Of a DNA stretch of 64,000 nucleotides, positions 26,661 through 36,177 are shown piece after piece. The DNA lies in assembly GCF_007829955.1 (NCBI RefSeq), contig NZ_VIWX01000001.1, positions 1,736,001-1,800,000 of the forward strand. Reading direction: 5' to 3'. Every line of letters begins with the position of its first letter. Position 1 is the stretch's first letter. Both the position numbers and the translations under genes were made by a program. Origin of the DNA: Saccharopolyspora dendranthemae. Its GTDB lineage: Bacteria; Actinomycetota; Actinomycetes; Mycobacteriales; Pseudonocardiaceae. Under the pieces are notes generated by a model, which worked only from the letters and a program-made list of their open reading frames with translations, had not been told where the DNA came from and ran no database searches.

Positions 26661-29600
26661 TCAGCCGAGTTCGACGATGAGGTCCCCGCCCTCGACCTGC
26701 TGCACCGAGCCGATCGCGAGGCGCTTGACCTGGCCGCCCTGCGGGGCGGTGATCGCGGCCTCCATCTTCATGGCCTCGATCGTGGCGACCGTCTGGCCCG
26801 AATCAACGGCGTCGCCTTCGGAGACCGCGAGGGTGACCACGCCGGCGAACGGGGCCGGGACGTGACCGGGGTTGGAGCGGTCGGCCTTCTCCGCGACCGG
26901 CAGGTCGGTGGCCACCGAGCGGTCCCGGACCTGGATCGGCCGCAACTGCCCGTTGAGCACCGCCATCACCGTGCGCATGCCGCGCTCGTCGGGCTCGCTG
27001 ATGGCCTCCAGCCCGAGGAGCAGCCGCACGCCCGGCTCCAGGTCGACCGAGTACTCCTCGCCCGGCTTGAGACCGTAGAAGAAGTCCTTGCTGCGCAGCA
27101 GCGAGGTGTCGCCGTAGGCCTCTCGGTGCTCCTGGAACTCCTTGGTGGGCTTGGCGAACATCAACCGGTTCAGGGTGTTGCGCCGGTCGTTGAGCAGCCC
27201 GTCCTGGTCCTCGTCCGACAGCTCCGCGATCGCGCGGGTGCTGGTGCGGCCTTCCAGCGCGCGGGTGCGGAAGGGCTCCGGCCAGCCGGCCGGCGGGTCG
27301 CCCAGCTCGCCCTGCAGGAAGCCGATCACCGAGTCGGGGATGTCGAACTTGCGCGGCTCGGCCTCGAAGTCGGCGGGCGAGACACCCGCACCCACGAGGT
27401 GCAGGGCCAGGTCACCGACGACCTTCGAGGACGGGGTGACCTTGACCAGCCGGCCGAGGATCCGGTCGGCCGCGGCGTACATGGCCTCGATCTCCTCGAA
27501 CTTGTCGCCGAGACCGAGCGCGACCGCCTGGGTGCGCAGGTTGGACAGCTGACCGCCGGGGATCTCGTGGGAGTAGACCCGGCCGGTCGGCGAGGCCAGC
27601 CCGGCCTCGAAGGGCTGGTAGATCTTGCGCACCGATTCCCAGTAGGGCTCCAGGTCGCACACGGACTGCAGGTCCAGCCCGGTGGTGCGCTCGGTGTAGT
27701 CGGTGGCGGCGACCAACGACGACAGCGCGGGCTGCGAGGTGGTGCCCGCCATCGACGCCGTCGCCGCGTCCACGGCGTCCACACCGGACTGCACGGCGGC
27801 CATGTAGGTCGCCAGCTGCCCGCCCGGGGTGTCGTGGGTGTGCAGGTGCACCGGCAGGTCGAACTCCGAGCGCAGCGCGGAGACCAGCTTCGCAGCGGCC
27901 GGCGGCCGCAGCAGCCCGGCCATGTCCTTGATCGCCAGCACGTGCGCACCGGCGTCGACGATCTGCTCGGCCAGACGCAGGTAGTAGTCCAGCGTGTAGA
28001 GCTTCTCGTCCGGATTGGACAGATCAGCGGTGTAGCACAGCGCCACCTCGGCGACGGACTTCCCGGTGTTGCGCACGGCTTCGATGGCCGGGCGCATCTG
28101 CTCGACGTCGTTGAGCGCGTCGAAGATCCGGAAGATGTCGATGCCGGTGCTGGTGGCCTCCTGCACGAAGTGCTCGGTCACCTCCGTCGGGTACGGCGTG
28201 TAGCCGACGGTGTTGCGCCCGCGCAGCAGCATCTGCAGACAGATGTTGGGGACGGCCTCACGCAGCTTCGCCAGCCGCTCCCACGGGTCCTCGGCGAGGA
28301 ACCGCAGCGCGACGTCGTAGGTGGCACCGCCCCAGCACTCCACCGACAGCAGGTCCGGCGTCATCCGCGCCACGTGCGGCGCGACGGCCAGCAGGTCCTT
28401 GCTGCGCACCCGGGTGGCCAGCAGCGACTGGTGGGCGTCGCGGAAGGTCGTGTCGGTGACGCCGACCCTGCCGTTCTCGCGCATCCAGCGCGCGAACCCC
28501 TCCGGGCCGAGTTCGGTGAGCTTCTGCTTCGAACCGGGCTGCGGCGCGGCCGTCAGGTCGACCTCGGGGAGCTTGAAGGTCGGGTCCGCCGCGCCCGGCC
28601 GGTCGCCGTTGGGCTTGTTGACGGTGACGTCGGCGAGGTAGTTGAGCAGCCGGGTGCCGCGGTCGGCGGAGTGCCGGGCGGTGAGCAGCTGCGGGCGCTC
28701 GTCGATGAACGAGGTGGTGACGCGCCCTTCGCCGAAGTCGTCGTCGTCCAGGACCGCCTGCAGGAACGGGATGTTCGTGGACACGCCGCGGATGCGGAAC
28801 TCGGCCAGGGCGCGGCGGGCGCGACCGACCGCCGTGGGGAAGTCGCGGCCTCGACAGGACAGCTTGACCAGCATCGAGTCGAAGTGCGCGCTGATGCTGG
28901 TTCCCGCGAAAGCGGTTCCGCCGTCGAGGCGGATGCCCGCGCCGCCCGGGGACCGGTAAGCGCTGATCATGCCGGTGTCCGGCCGGAACCCGTTGGCCGG
29001 GTCCTCGGTGGTGATGCGGCACTGCAGGGCGGCGCCGCGCAGTCGGATCTCGTCCTGGGTCATGCCCAGCTGCTCCAGCGTCTCGCCGCCGGCGATGCGC
29101 ATCTGCGACTGGACGAGGTCGGCGTCGGTGACCTCCTCGGTCACCGTGTGCTCGACCTGGATCCGCGGGTTCATCTCGATGAACACGTGGTTGCCGCGCT
29201 CGTCGACGAGGAACTCGACCGTTCCGGCGTTGACGTAGCCGATCTTGCGGGCGAAGGCGACCGCGTCGGCGCAGATCCGCTCCCGCAGCTTCGGGTCGAG
29301 GTTCGGGGCCGGGGCGATCTCGATGACCTTCTGGTGCCGTCGCTGCACCGAGCAGTCGCGCTCGAAGAGGTGCACGACGTTGCCCGCGCCGTCGGCGAGG
29401 ATCTGCACCTCGATGTGCCGCGGGTTGACCACGGCCTGCTCCAGGAACACCGTCGCGTCGCCGAAGGCGGACTCCGCTTCGCGCATCGCCGCTTCCAGCG
29501 CCTCGCGCAGCGCGGACGGCTCGTCGACGCGCCGCATGCCGCGCCCACCGCCGCCGGCGACCGCCTTCACGAAGACCGGGAAGGTCATCTGCTCGGAGGC

Positions 29601-30038
29601 GGCCAGGAGCTCATCGATGTCGCGGGTGGGCGGCGAGGAGTCCAGCACCGGGACGCCCGCGTCGCGCGCGGCGGCCACGGCGGTGGCCTTGTTGCCGGTC
29701 ATCTCGAGGATCTGCTGGCTCGGACCCACGAAGGTGATGCCCGCTTCGTGGCACGCCCTGGCGAGATCGGGGTTCTCGGACAGGAAGCCGTAGCCGGGGT
29801 AGATCGCGTCGGCGCCCGCCTGCTGCGCGGCGCTGATGATCTCGTCCACGGACAAGTAGGCCCGGACCGGGTGGCCGGGTTCGCCGATCTCGTACGACTC
29901 ATCGGCTTTCAGGCGGTGCAACGAGTTGCGGTCTTCGTGCGGGAACACCGCGACGGTGCCCGCTCCCAGCTCGTAGGCGGCGCGGAAAGCGCGAATCGCA
30001 ATCTCGCCGCGGTTGGCGACGAGCACCTTGCGGAACAT
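26661..30038 (-). CDS. pyc: Pyruvate carboxylase
   Basis: This 1125-residue single-chain biotin enzyme converts pyruvate to oxaloacetate to refill the citric acid cycle. The start MFRKVLVANRGEIAIRAF at 30038 has GAGGGAG seven bases upstream. Domains in order are biotin carboxylase with ATP-grasp (about 1-455; GGGGRGMRRV, EMNPRIQVEHTVTE), carboxyltransferase (about 530-800; DTTFRDAHQSLLATR, the metal-binding LHTHDTPGG), the PYC-specific domain, and the C-terminal biotin carrier domain with the biotinylated lysine in EAMKMEA. All key residues seem intact. It is monocistronic by its flanking terminators. Confidence 0.97.
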   Translation of the reverse strand: MFRKVLVANRGEIAIRAFRAAYELGAGTVAVFPHEDRNSLHRLKADESYEIGEPGHPVRAYLSVDEIISAAQQAGADAIYPGYGFLSENPDLARACHEAGITFVGPSQQILEMTGNKATAVAAARDAGVPVLDSSPPTRDIDELLAASEQMTFPVFVKAVAGGGGRGMRRVDEPSALREALEAAMREAESAFGDATVFLEQAVVNPRHIEVQILADGAGNVVHLFERDCSVQRRHQKVIEIAPAPNLDPKLRERICADAVAFARKIGYVNAGTVEFLVDERGNHVFIEMNPRIQVEHTVTEEVTDADLVQSQMRIAGGETLEQLGMTQDEIRLRGAALQCRITTEDPANGFRPDTGMISAYRSPGGAGIRLDGGTAFAGTSISAHFDSMLVKLSCRGRDFPTAVGRARRALAEFRIRGVSTNIPFLQAVLDDDDFGEGRVTTSFIDERPQLLTARHSADRGTRLLNYLADVTVNKPNGDRPGAADPTFKLPEVDLTAAPQPGSKQKLTELGPEGFARWMRENGRVGVTDTTFRDAHQSLLATRVRSKDLLAVAPHVARMTPDLLSVECWGGATYDVALRFLAEDPWERLAKLREAVPNICLQMLLRGRNTVGYTPYPTEVTEHFVQEATSTGIDIFRIFDALNDVEQMRPAIEAVRNTGKSVAEVALCYTADLSNPDEKLYTLDYYLRLAEQIVDAGAHVLAIKDMAGLLRPPAAAKLVSALRSEFDLPVHLHTHDTPGGQLATYMAAVQSGVDAVDAATASMAGTTSQPALSSLVAATDYTERTTGLDLQSVCDLEPYWESVRKIYQPFEAGLASPTGRVYSHEIPGGQLSNLRTQAVALGLGDKFEEIEAMYAAADRILGRLVKVTPSSKVVGDLALHLVGAGVSPADFEAEPRKFDIPDSVIGFLQGELGDPPAGWPEPFRTRALEGRTSTRAIAELSDEDQDGLLNDRRNTLNRLMFAKPTKEFQEHREAYGDTSLLRSKDFFYGLKPGEEYSVDLEPGVRLLLGLEAISEPDERGMRTVMAVLNGQLRPIQVRDRSVATDLPVAEKADRSNPGHVPAPFAGVVTLAVSEGDAVDSGQTVATIEAMKMEAAITAPQGGQVKRLAIGSVQQVEGGDLIVELG

Positions 30039-30280
30039 GCCGGCTCCCTCGGATAACAGGTGTCGGTCGGTGTGGAAGACACTACCGCGAAAATTCCCCG
30101 CAACGGGAGAACCCCTCAGGTGATGAAGACCTCCACACCCCTGATGACCAGCGCAAATGCGGGGAACACACAAGCTGCATCGGAAAGAAAATCATGCATT
30201 CTTTCCATTCGCAGAACTTTCGCTCACCTATTCGAAGCGGTGTGGTCATCTCGTGGACACCTGGGAGCAACACGTGGCCG

Positions 30281-30340
30281 GTTTTGGTCCGAACCGCCCA
30301 CGATCGATGCCGCATTTGCCCGGTCAGTTCGGACCAAAAC
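30281..30340. repeat. Diverged copy 6 of the palindromic repeat family
   Basis: GTTTTGGTCCGAAC (30281-30294) and its perfect complement (30327-30340) enclose a 32-base centre. Read on the minus strand it aligns with the 68-bp family, but A-T pairs have become G-C pairs on both arms at two positions. It starts 39 bp after the recG stop, again at a gene 3' end, and lies about 240 bp upstream of pyc. Confidence 0.7.
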
Positions 30341-30379
30341 TGCCCAGATTCCGGGATTTCACGCCCCAGAGGGAGGCGA

Positions 30380-32614
30380 TCACGACTTCTCCAGGTACTC
30401 CGCGCGGTCGTCGTCGACCACCTCGGCCACCATCCGCGCCAGCCCCGAGTGCTCCCGCAGCTCCGGGTCCGCCCCGACGAAGCGGTCCGCCTCCTCCCGA
30501 GCCTGGGCGATGACCTCCTCGTCGCGCAACAACGACAGCATCTTGAGCCCGGACTTGCGACCCGACTGCGCGGCACCCAGGATGTCGCCCTCGCGGCGCA
30601 GCTCCAGGTCCAGCCGCGCGAGCTCGAAACCGTCGGTCGTCGAGGCGACCGCGTCGAGCCGCTCGCGCGTGGTGGTGCCGCCCATGGCCTCGGTGACCAG
30701 CAGACACAGCCCCGCCGCGCTGCCCCGGCCGACCCGGCCGCGCAGCTGGTGCAGCTGCGACACCCCGAACCGGTCCGCGTCCATGATCACCATGACGGTC
30801 GCGTTGGGGACGTTGACGCCGACCTCGATGACGGTGGTGGCCACCAGAACGTCCAGCTCACCCGCGGCGAAAGACCGCATCACCGCGTCCTTGTCGTCCG
30901 GCGCCAACCGGCCGTGCAGGATTCCCAGCCGCAGCCCGGAGAGCGGGCCCGCGGCCAGCTGCTCGGCCACGTCGATCACCGCGACCGGAGGACGCCGCTG
31001 CTCGCCGCCGTCGTCCTCCGGCGGCGGCTCCTCGCCGTCACCGTCATCCACAGTGGACTTCTTGGTCTTCTTGCCCTTGCCCGAGCTCTCCTCGTCGTCG
31101 CCGATCCGCGGGCACACCACGTAGACCTGGTGCCCGGCGGCGACCTCCTCGTGGATGCGCGCCCACGCCCGGTCCAGCCACGCCGGCTTCTCCGAAATCG
31201 GGACCACGCTGGTGCTGATCGGCGAGCGCCCCTGCGGGAGTTCGCGCAGCGCCGAGGTTTCCAGGTCGCCGTAGACCGTCATCGCCACCGTGCGCGGGAT
31301 CGGCGTCGCCGTCATCACCAGCACGTGCGGTGCGGTCTCCTCGCCCCCGCGCGCCCGCAGGGCATCGCGCTGCTCGACGCCGAAGCGGTGCTGCTCGTCG
31401 ACCACGACCATCCCGAGGTCGGCGAAGGACACCTTGTCCTGGATCAACGCGTGCGTGCCGACGACGATCCCGGCCTCGCCGGAGGCCGCCTCGAGCATCG
31501 CCTTGCGCCGCTGCGCGGTGTTGAGCGAGCCCGTCAGCAAGGTCACCCGGGTCGCGTTCTCGGCTCCCCCGAGCTCCCCGGCCATGGCCAGGTCGCCGAG
31601 CAGTTCGCGCAGCGAACGCGCGTGCTGCGCGGCCAGCACCTCGGTGGGCGCGAGCATCGCCGCCTGCCTCCCGGCGTCGACGGCCTGCAGCATCGCGCGC
31701 AGCGCCACGATCGTCTTGCCGCTGCCGACCTCGCCCTGGACCAGGCGGTTCATCGGGTGCTCGGTGCCCAGGTCGACGGCGATCTGCTCGCCGATCTCCC
31801 GCTGGCCCTTGGTCAGCTCGAAGGGCATCCGCTCGTCGAAGGCCACCCGCACGCCGTCGTCGCGGCGCTCGCACACCGGCGCCGGGTGCGACTTGGTGGC
31901 GCTGCGCCGCTGCGCCAGCCTGAGCTGAACGGCCAGCGCCTCGTCCCACTTGAGCCTCTCCTGCGCGGCGGCGACCTCACCGAAGTTCTGCGGCACGTGG
32001 ATCTTGCGCAGCGCGTCCTCCAGCACCGCCAGGCCCAGCCGCTCGCGCAGTTCGGGCGGCAGCGGGTCGTCGGTCCCGTCCCACACGTCGAGCACCTGCT
32101 TCACGCAGCGCGCGAGCGACCAGGACGGGAGTCCCTGCGCCGACGGGTACACCGGCAGCAGCGCACTCGCGAACTCCTCGGCGGCGGTCCCGACGTCGGT
32201 GGCCTCCGAGTCGAACAGCTGGTACTCGGGGTGCGCGAGCTGCAGCTGCTCGCGGAAGGCGGTGACCTTGCCCGCGAACATGCCGCGCTTGCCGGGGATC
32301 AGCTCCCGCTCGCGCCAGGCCTGGTTGAAGAACGTGCAGGACAACGACCGGTGCCCGTCGGTGATGCGGGCCTCGACGATGGTGCCGCGGCGGGACTTCA
32401 TGGTGCGCTTGGTGACCCGCTCGACCTTGGCCAGCACCGTCGCGTGCTCGCCGAGCTCCAGTCCTGCGATCGCCGTCAGCTCACCGCGCTCCGCATAGCG
32501 GCGGGGGTAGTGCCGCAGCAGGTCGCCGACGGTGACCAGGCCGAGCGCAGACTCGAGCGCCTTGCCGGTCTTGGCACCCAACAACCGGTCGAGCTTCGCG
32601 TCCAATGTGGTCAC
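30380..32614 (-). CDS. recG: ATP-dependent DNA helicase RecG
   Basis: This 744-residue helicase remodels stalled replication forks and branch-migrates Holliday junctions. The GTG start (M)TTLDAKLDRLLG has GGAGG seven bases upstream. The wedge/OB domain covers about residues 60-170 (AERGELTAI, GKRGMFAGKVT). Helicase motifs include GEVGSGKTIVALRAML, VVDEQHRFG, MTATPIPRT and TTVIEVGVNVPNAT. An acidic/lysine-rich linker (EESSGKGKKTKKS ... EEPPPEDDGGE) interrupts the second RecA domain near residue 515, longer than in E. coli. The order recG then DAK2 protein follows M. tuberculosis. Confidence 0.95.
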   Translation of the reverse strand: MTTLDAKLDRLLGAKTGKALESALGLVTVGDLLRHYPRRYAERGELTAIAGLELGEHATVLAKVERVTKRTMKSRRGTIVEARITDGHRSLSCTFFNQAWRERELIPGKRGMFAGKVTAFREQLQLAHPEYQLFDSEATDVGTAAEEFASALLPVYPSAQGLPSWSLARCVKQVLDVWDGTDDPLPPELRERLGLAVLEDALRKIHVPQNFGEVAAAQERLKWDEALAVQLRLAQRRSATKSHPAPVCERRDDGVRVAFDERMPFELTKGQREIGEQIAVDLGTEHPMNRLVQGEVGSGKTIVALRAMLQAVDAGRQAAMLAPTEVLAAQHARSLRELLGDLAMAGELGGAENATRVTLLTGSLNTAQRRKAMLEAASGEAGIVVGTHALIQDKVSFADLGMVVVDEQHRFGVEQRDALRARGGEETAPHVLVMTATPIPRTVAMTVYGDLETSALRELPQGRSPISTSVVPISEKPAWLDRAWARIHEEVAAGHQVYVVCPRIGDDEESSGKGKKTKKSTVDDGDGEEPPPEDDGGEQRRPPVAVIDVAEQLAAGPLSGLRLGILHGRLAPDDKDAVMRSFAAGELDVLVATTVIEVGVNVPNATVMVIMDADRFGVSQLHQLRGRVGRGSAAGLCLLVTEAMGGTTTRERLDAVASTTDGFELARLDLELRREGDILGAAQSGRKSGLKMLSLLRDEEVIAQAREEADRFVGADPELREHSGLARMVAEVVDDDRAEYLEKS

Positions 32615-32653
32615 TGCACGTCCTCCGCCTGCGTCCTCGGATGGCACCGCAGG

Positions 32654-33112
32654 TTACTCGGCGGCACCGACTGCTTCCCTGCCGCCGAACCGCCACCCGG
32701 CCCACGCCATCGGGAGCGCGCCGAGCAGCAACCAGCCCTCGCCGTCGAGTCCGGTGGCGTCGCGGAAGTCCGGTGCGTCCAGGTTGGCCAACGTCGTCAG
32801 CACCACGGTTCCCAGCATCACCCAGCCGAACACCGCCATCACGGCACCTGCCAGCTCCTCCCCGCGCTTGCGGAGCACCCCGCGCAGCACGAGCGCGCTC
32901 CACACCGCGGCGACCACCAGCCACCACAGCAGCTTGCCGACCAGGAAATCGCGCAGCGAGCTGGAACTCTCCGGCGTCCCGGTGGCGGTCCACTCGACGG
33001 CGATGGGTTCGGGCAGCCGGGCACCCGCCATCAACGGCACGGCCAGCATCAGCACCGCCACGAACAGCGTCCAGCCACCGATCAACCACACGTACCGGCT
33101 CCGGATCCGCAC
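32654..33112 (-). CDS. Small DUF1648-like membrane protein
   Basis: This 152-residue product has four hydrophobic segments. The GTG start giving (M)RIRSRYVWLIGGW is favoured by GGGAGAG five bases upstream; an in-frame ATG further up lacks a site. After the first helix comes ARLPEPIAVEWTATGTPE, which resembles the DUF1648 signature (R-L-P-(D/E)-P-I-A-x-x-W-x-x-x-G). The same signature, RLPDPIATHWGFNGVADG, is in the next gene, so the two look like paralogues. The function is unknown; some DUF1648 relatives act in immunity to membrane-active peptides. It lies 39 bp upstream of recG on the same strand. Confidence 0.68.
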   Translation of the reverse strand: MRIRSRYVWLIGGWTLFVAVLMLAVPLMAGARLPEPIAVEWTATGTPESSSSLRDFLVGKLLWWLVVAAVWSALVLRGVLRKRGEELAGAVMAVFGWVMLGTVVLTTLANLDAPDFRDATGLDGEGWLLLGALPMAWAGWRFGGREAVGAAE

Positions 33113-33223
33113 TGCTTCTCTCCCGCGTCGCTCGACGACTCGGTTCGAGATTAGCGGCACCGGACGCCGGGTCCGCTCACCACCCGGGACGACGCGCGGG
33201 CGGTGAGCGGAAGGTTCCCATCC

Positions 33224-34171
33224 TCACATCGCCGAGCGCTCCGAGAGCAGGCCGTTGATCAGTTCCGCGCCGCGCTCCGGCTTGTCCACGCTGATGACGA
33301 AGTCGCGGCCGGAGGTCAGGCGCAGCACCAGGCACTCACCGCTGCGCAGCATGATCGCGGTGGTGGCGGGACGGACCCGGTATCCCCAGCCGCCGACCTC
33401 CAGCGCGCGGTGGCGCGCGACTCCGGCGCTGCTGATCTGCTTCAAGCCGATCCGGCGCACCGGGAAGCGCTGCGGGCCGAAGGCGGCGCTCACACCGCGC
33501 TCGTCGACGCGGATCCGGACGGTCGACAGCGCTGACACGACGATTCCCACCAGCAGCGCGGGCAGCGCGACCGGCCAGAGCTCCAGGGCCAGGGTGCCCA
33601 AGCCGACCGCTAACGAGACGACTCCGACCACGGCGAGGACCGGGCTGGTCACCGAGGAGATCCACACCGCGCGCTGACCCGGTTCGAGAGCGAGCTCACC
33701 TGCCGCGTCGTGCTCGGCGCCCGGTTCGTCCGGCCCGCGGTTGCCGAGGAGCCACCCGAGGCCACCGGCCACGACAGCCGCGACCAGCACCGCGGGCACG
33801 TGCCACCCCGGCAGCCGGACGTCCTGCCAGGTGGTGTGATCGAGGTTCGCCAGGAGCGTCGAGGCCGTGATCCCCGCGAGGAAGAAGGCCATCGCCGCCA
33901 GCCCGGCCGCGGAACCGGCGCGGTGGGCACGTCGCTTGCCCAGCGTTCCCGCGGCCACCGCCAGCCCCGCCAGGACGAGCCATCCGGGCAGCATGATCAG
34001 CGGGAACACGGAGGCGGCCGAGGAGCCGTCGGCGACGCCGTTGAATCCCCAGTGGGTGGCGATCGGGTCCGGGAGCCGGTCGCGCCACACCCCCAGCAGC
34101 CCGATGAGGACCAGCGCCACGATCGCGGTCCAGACGAGCGAGACGGCCAGGAAGATCTTCCGGTGGTTCAC
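33224..34171 (-). CDS. DUF1648 polytopic membrane protein
   Basis: This 315-residue protein starts at GTG ((M)NHRKIFLAVSLVW) with GGAGGA just upstream; its GTGA overlaps the stop of the GntR gene by four bases. It has about seven hydrophobic helices, the DUF1648 motif RLPDPIATHWGFNGVADG near residue 32, and a C-terminal cytoplasmic PH-like region (VRIDERGVSAAFGPQRFPVRRIGL ... RPATTAIMLRSG). GntR-YtrA regulators next to DUF1648 proteins are a frequent pairing linked to envelope stress. The coupling here suggests the regulator controls this gene. The exact role is unknown. Confidence 0.78.
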   Translation of the reverse strand: MNHRKIFLAVSLVWTAIVALVLIGLLGVWRDRLPDPIATHWGFNGVADGSSAASVFPLIMLPGWLVLAGLAVAAGTLGKRRAHRAGSAAGLAAMAFFLAGITASTLLANLDHTTWQDVRLPGWHVPAVLVAAVVAGGLGWLLGNRGPDEPGAEHDAAGELALEPGQRAVWISSVTSPVLAVVGVVSLAVGLGTLALELWPVALPALLVGIVVSALSTVRIRVDERGVSAAFGPQRFPVRRIGLKQISSAGVARHRALEVGGWGYRVRPATTAIMLRSGECLVLRLTSGRDFVISVDKPERGAELINGLLSERSAM

Positions 34172-34515
34172 GATTCCTCCTCGATCCACCGAGCCAGCTC
34201 CTCGGTGGTGAATCCCTGGCGGCGCGAGTCGGCCACCAGGTCGCGCAGTCGCGAGCGCAGCCCCTGTTCCGGGTCCGGGCGGTGCAGCACGGTCACCCCT
34301 CGCCCGCGGCGGAACTCCAGCAGCCCTTCCGCCCGCAGCTCGCGCAGCGCCCGCAGCACGGTGTTGGCGTTGATGCGCATGGCGTCGGCGAGGTCGCGGG
34401 CGGGAGGCAGCCGATCGCCCGGTTCCACCTCGCCGGCCGCGATGGCGCGCCGGATCGCGTCGGCGGCCTGCTCGTGCAGGGGCCGACCGTCCTCTAGGTC
34501 CAATGAGAGCAACAT
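34168..34515 (-). CDS. GntR-family transcriptional regulator, YtrA-like
   Basis: This 115-residue repressor starts at MLLSLDLEDGRPLHEQAADA. The N-terminal winged helix covers about residues 12-75 (PGDRLPPARDLADAMRINANTVLRALRELRAEG), followed by the short helical tail of the YtrA subgroup rather than a large ligand domain. A near-perfect dyad lies directly upstream of the start codon, so autoregulation is likely. It is the first gene of a coupled pair with the DUF1648 protein. Confidence 0.88.
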   Translation of the reverse strand: MLLSLDLEDGRPLHEQAADAIRRAIAAGEVEPGDRLPPARDLADAMRINANTVLRALRELRAEGLLEFRRGRGVTVLHRPDPEQGLRSRLRDLVADSRRQGFTTEELARWIEEES

Positions 34516-34517
34516 GG

Positions 34518-34534
34518 TGCTAATGACACTAGCA
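34518..34534. promoter_or_regulatory. Candidate GntR operator
   Basis: TGCTAATGACACTAGCA is a 17-bp dyad with seven of eight half-site bases matched. It lies only two bases upstream of the GntR start codon. A bound repressor here would block initiation of its own operon. Confidence 0.5.
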
Positions 34535-34570
34535 TCATTGAACTCATCCTGAAAGCGGCGCGACAGAAGC

Positions 34571-34604
34571 GGGGAACCTCCCGTCACTGACAGGAAGGTT
34601 CCCC
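34571..34604. terminator. Terminator of the DAK2 gene, GGAAGGTTCCC family
   Basis: GGGGAACCTCCCGTC pairs with GACAGGAAGGTTCCCC, with one bulged base and a three-base loop. It lies 16 bp after the DAK2 gene stop on the minus strand, between that gene and the GntR unit. Confidence 0.7.
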
Positions 34605-34620
34605 GGCTCGCGAAACCGGA

Positions 34621-36177
34621 CTACTCGATACCGACCAGCAGCAACGAGTCGAGGGCACCGGCCGGGTAGCTCGCCATCTCCACCTCGGGGTGCACGCGAC
34701 GCAGGTGAGCGGAGAGTTCCCCGAGCAGATCGGGCGGGGTGTTGTCGCCGATGAGCGCGGTGAACAACTCACCGCCGGTGGTGAGCATCCGCGTCAGCAG
34801 TTCCTGCGCCGTGGTCGTCAGGTCCTCACCGATGAGCACGACCTCGCCGTCGATCAGGCCGAGGATGTCACCGGGACGGCAGCGACCGACCCACGTCAGC
34901 GCCTCCACATCGGCCACGTAGAGCTCACCTCGGCGGGTCGCTGCCGCGGCCTCCGCCATCGCGACCTGATCCGATGCCCGGCGGCGGTGCGGATCGTGCA
35001 CCGCGAGCGCGGCCAGCCCCTGCACCGACGACGCGGTCGGCACCACCACGACCTCGGGACCCTCGGACATGTCGGTCACGGCCCGCTCCACGACCAACGC
35101 CGTGTCCAGGTCGTTGGGGAGCACCACGACGTGCCCGGCACCGGTGCCGGCGAACGCCTCCCGCAGCTCCGCCGGTACCGGCAACGCGTCGGTGACCAGC
35201 ACGTCGGCGCCCTCGGCGGCGAAGATCTCGCCGAGCACCTCCCCCGGCACGCACGCCAGCACCGCCACCTCGCGGGCGTAGGCGGCCTGCTGGTCGGCGA
35301 AGCGGGTCACCTTGATGCGGTGCACCCGGCCCGACTCGATGCCCGTCTCGATCGCGCCCCCGATGTCGTCGCAGTGGACGTGCACCGCCCAGGAGTCGAG
35401 CCCGTCGCCCACGACCGACACGCAGTCGCCCAACTCCGCGAGCCGCCCGCGCAACGCCTCGGCCCGCCCCGCGTCGGTGTCCGCCAGCAGGTACATGACC
35501 TCGTAGGAGAAGCTCGACTCGTGCTCCAGGTGGTCCGCTTCACCGGGCACCGGGGAGTTCGGGGCCAACCACTCGCCCTCGCGGACCACCGCGTGCAGCG
35601 CGTCGAGCAGGATCACCAGCCCGCGTCCGCCCGCGTCGACGACCCCGGCCTCCGACAGCACGGGCAGCTGAGCGGGCGTGGCCGCCAGCGCGTCGATCGC
35701 CGCCCGCGTCGACGTGCGCACCACCTCGCCCAGCTCGCCGGAGCCCTCCGCGCCGCGGACCGCCGCCCGCAGCACCGACAGCAGCGTTCCCTCCTGAGGT
35801 TCGGCGACGGCTTGGCGCGCCAGCTCGTCCGCTCGCCGCAGCGCCTCCCGCCAGGCCGCCCCGTCCGCGGTCTCCGCATCCCGAAGCTGCTCGGCGATAC
35901 CCCTGATGGCCTGCGACAACAACATCCCGGAGTTCCCGCAGGCGCCGCCGAGAGCCCCCTTGGACAGCGCGCCGAGCACGCCGCCGAGGGTGTCCGGAGC
36001 GGCCTCGTCGAGGGTGCGCACCGCGGCGCGCACGGTCTGCAGCAGGTTGGTCCCGGTGTCACCATCGGCCACCGGGTAGACGTTGATCCGGTCGATCGCG
36101 TCGCGCTCGGCCGTCAGCGCCGACAGGACCAGGTCCGCCCAGCGCCGGGCAGTCGCCGCGTTCAGCGTCCGCAACAC
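34621..36177 (-). CDS. DAK2-domain protein, FakA/YloV-like
   Basis: This 518-residue protein has an N-terminal DAK2 kinase domain (about residues 5-200; VYPVADGDTGTNLL, KGALGGACGNSGMLLSQAI, DAGGRGLVIL) and a C-terminal DegV-like domain. That is the layout of FakA, the ATP-dependent kinase of FakB-bound fatty acids in Firmicutes, and of M. tuberculosis Rv2974c. Start choice: the GTG giving (M)LRTLNAATARRW has GGGAGG seven bases upstream, better than the GTG five codons earlier. No fakB (DegV) gene is nearby. Fatty-acid kinase activity in actinobacteria is inferred only. It is divergent from rpmB. Confidence 0.85.
   Translation of the reverse strand: MLRTLNAATARRWADLVLSALTAERDAIDRINVYPVADGDTGTNLLQTVRAAVRTLDEAAPDTLGGVLGALSKGALGGACGNSGMLLSQAIRGIAEQLRDAETADGAAWREALRRADELARQAVAEPQEGTLLSVLRAAVRGAEGSGELGEVVRTSTRAAIDALAATPAQLPVLSEAGVVDAGGRGLVILLDALHAVVREGEWLAPNSPVPGEADHLEHESSFSYEVMYLLADTDAGRAEALRGRLAELGDCVSVVGDGLDSWAVHVHCDDIGGAIETGIESGRVHRIKVTRFADQQAAYAREVAVLACVPGEVLGEIFAAEGADVLVTDALPVPAELREAFAGTGAGHVVVLPNDLDTALVVERAVTDMSEGPEVVVVPTASSVQGLAALAVHDPHRRRASDQVAMAEAAAATRRGELYVADVEALTWVGRCRPGDILGLIDGEVVLIGEDLTTTAQELLTRMLTTGGELFTALIGDNTPPDLLGELSAHLRRVHPEVEMASYPAGALDSLLLVGIE

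Noticed and set aside
25953..30056. 1367-residue plus-strand open frame opposite pyc
   Set aside because: The antisense frame of a fully recognisable pyruvate carboxylase; no ribosome-binding site or known motif.
30194..33154. 986-residue plus-strand frame opposite recG
   Set aside because: Low-complexity antisense product; recG and its motifs on the other strand explain the codon pattern.
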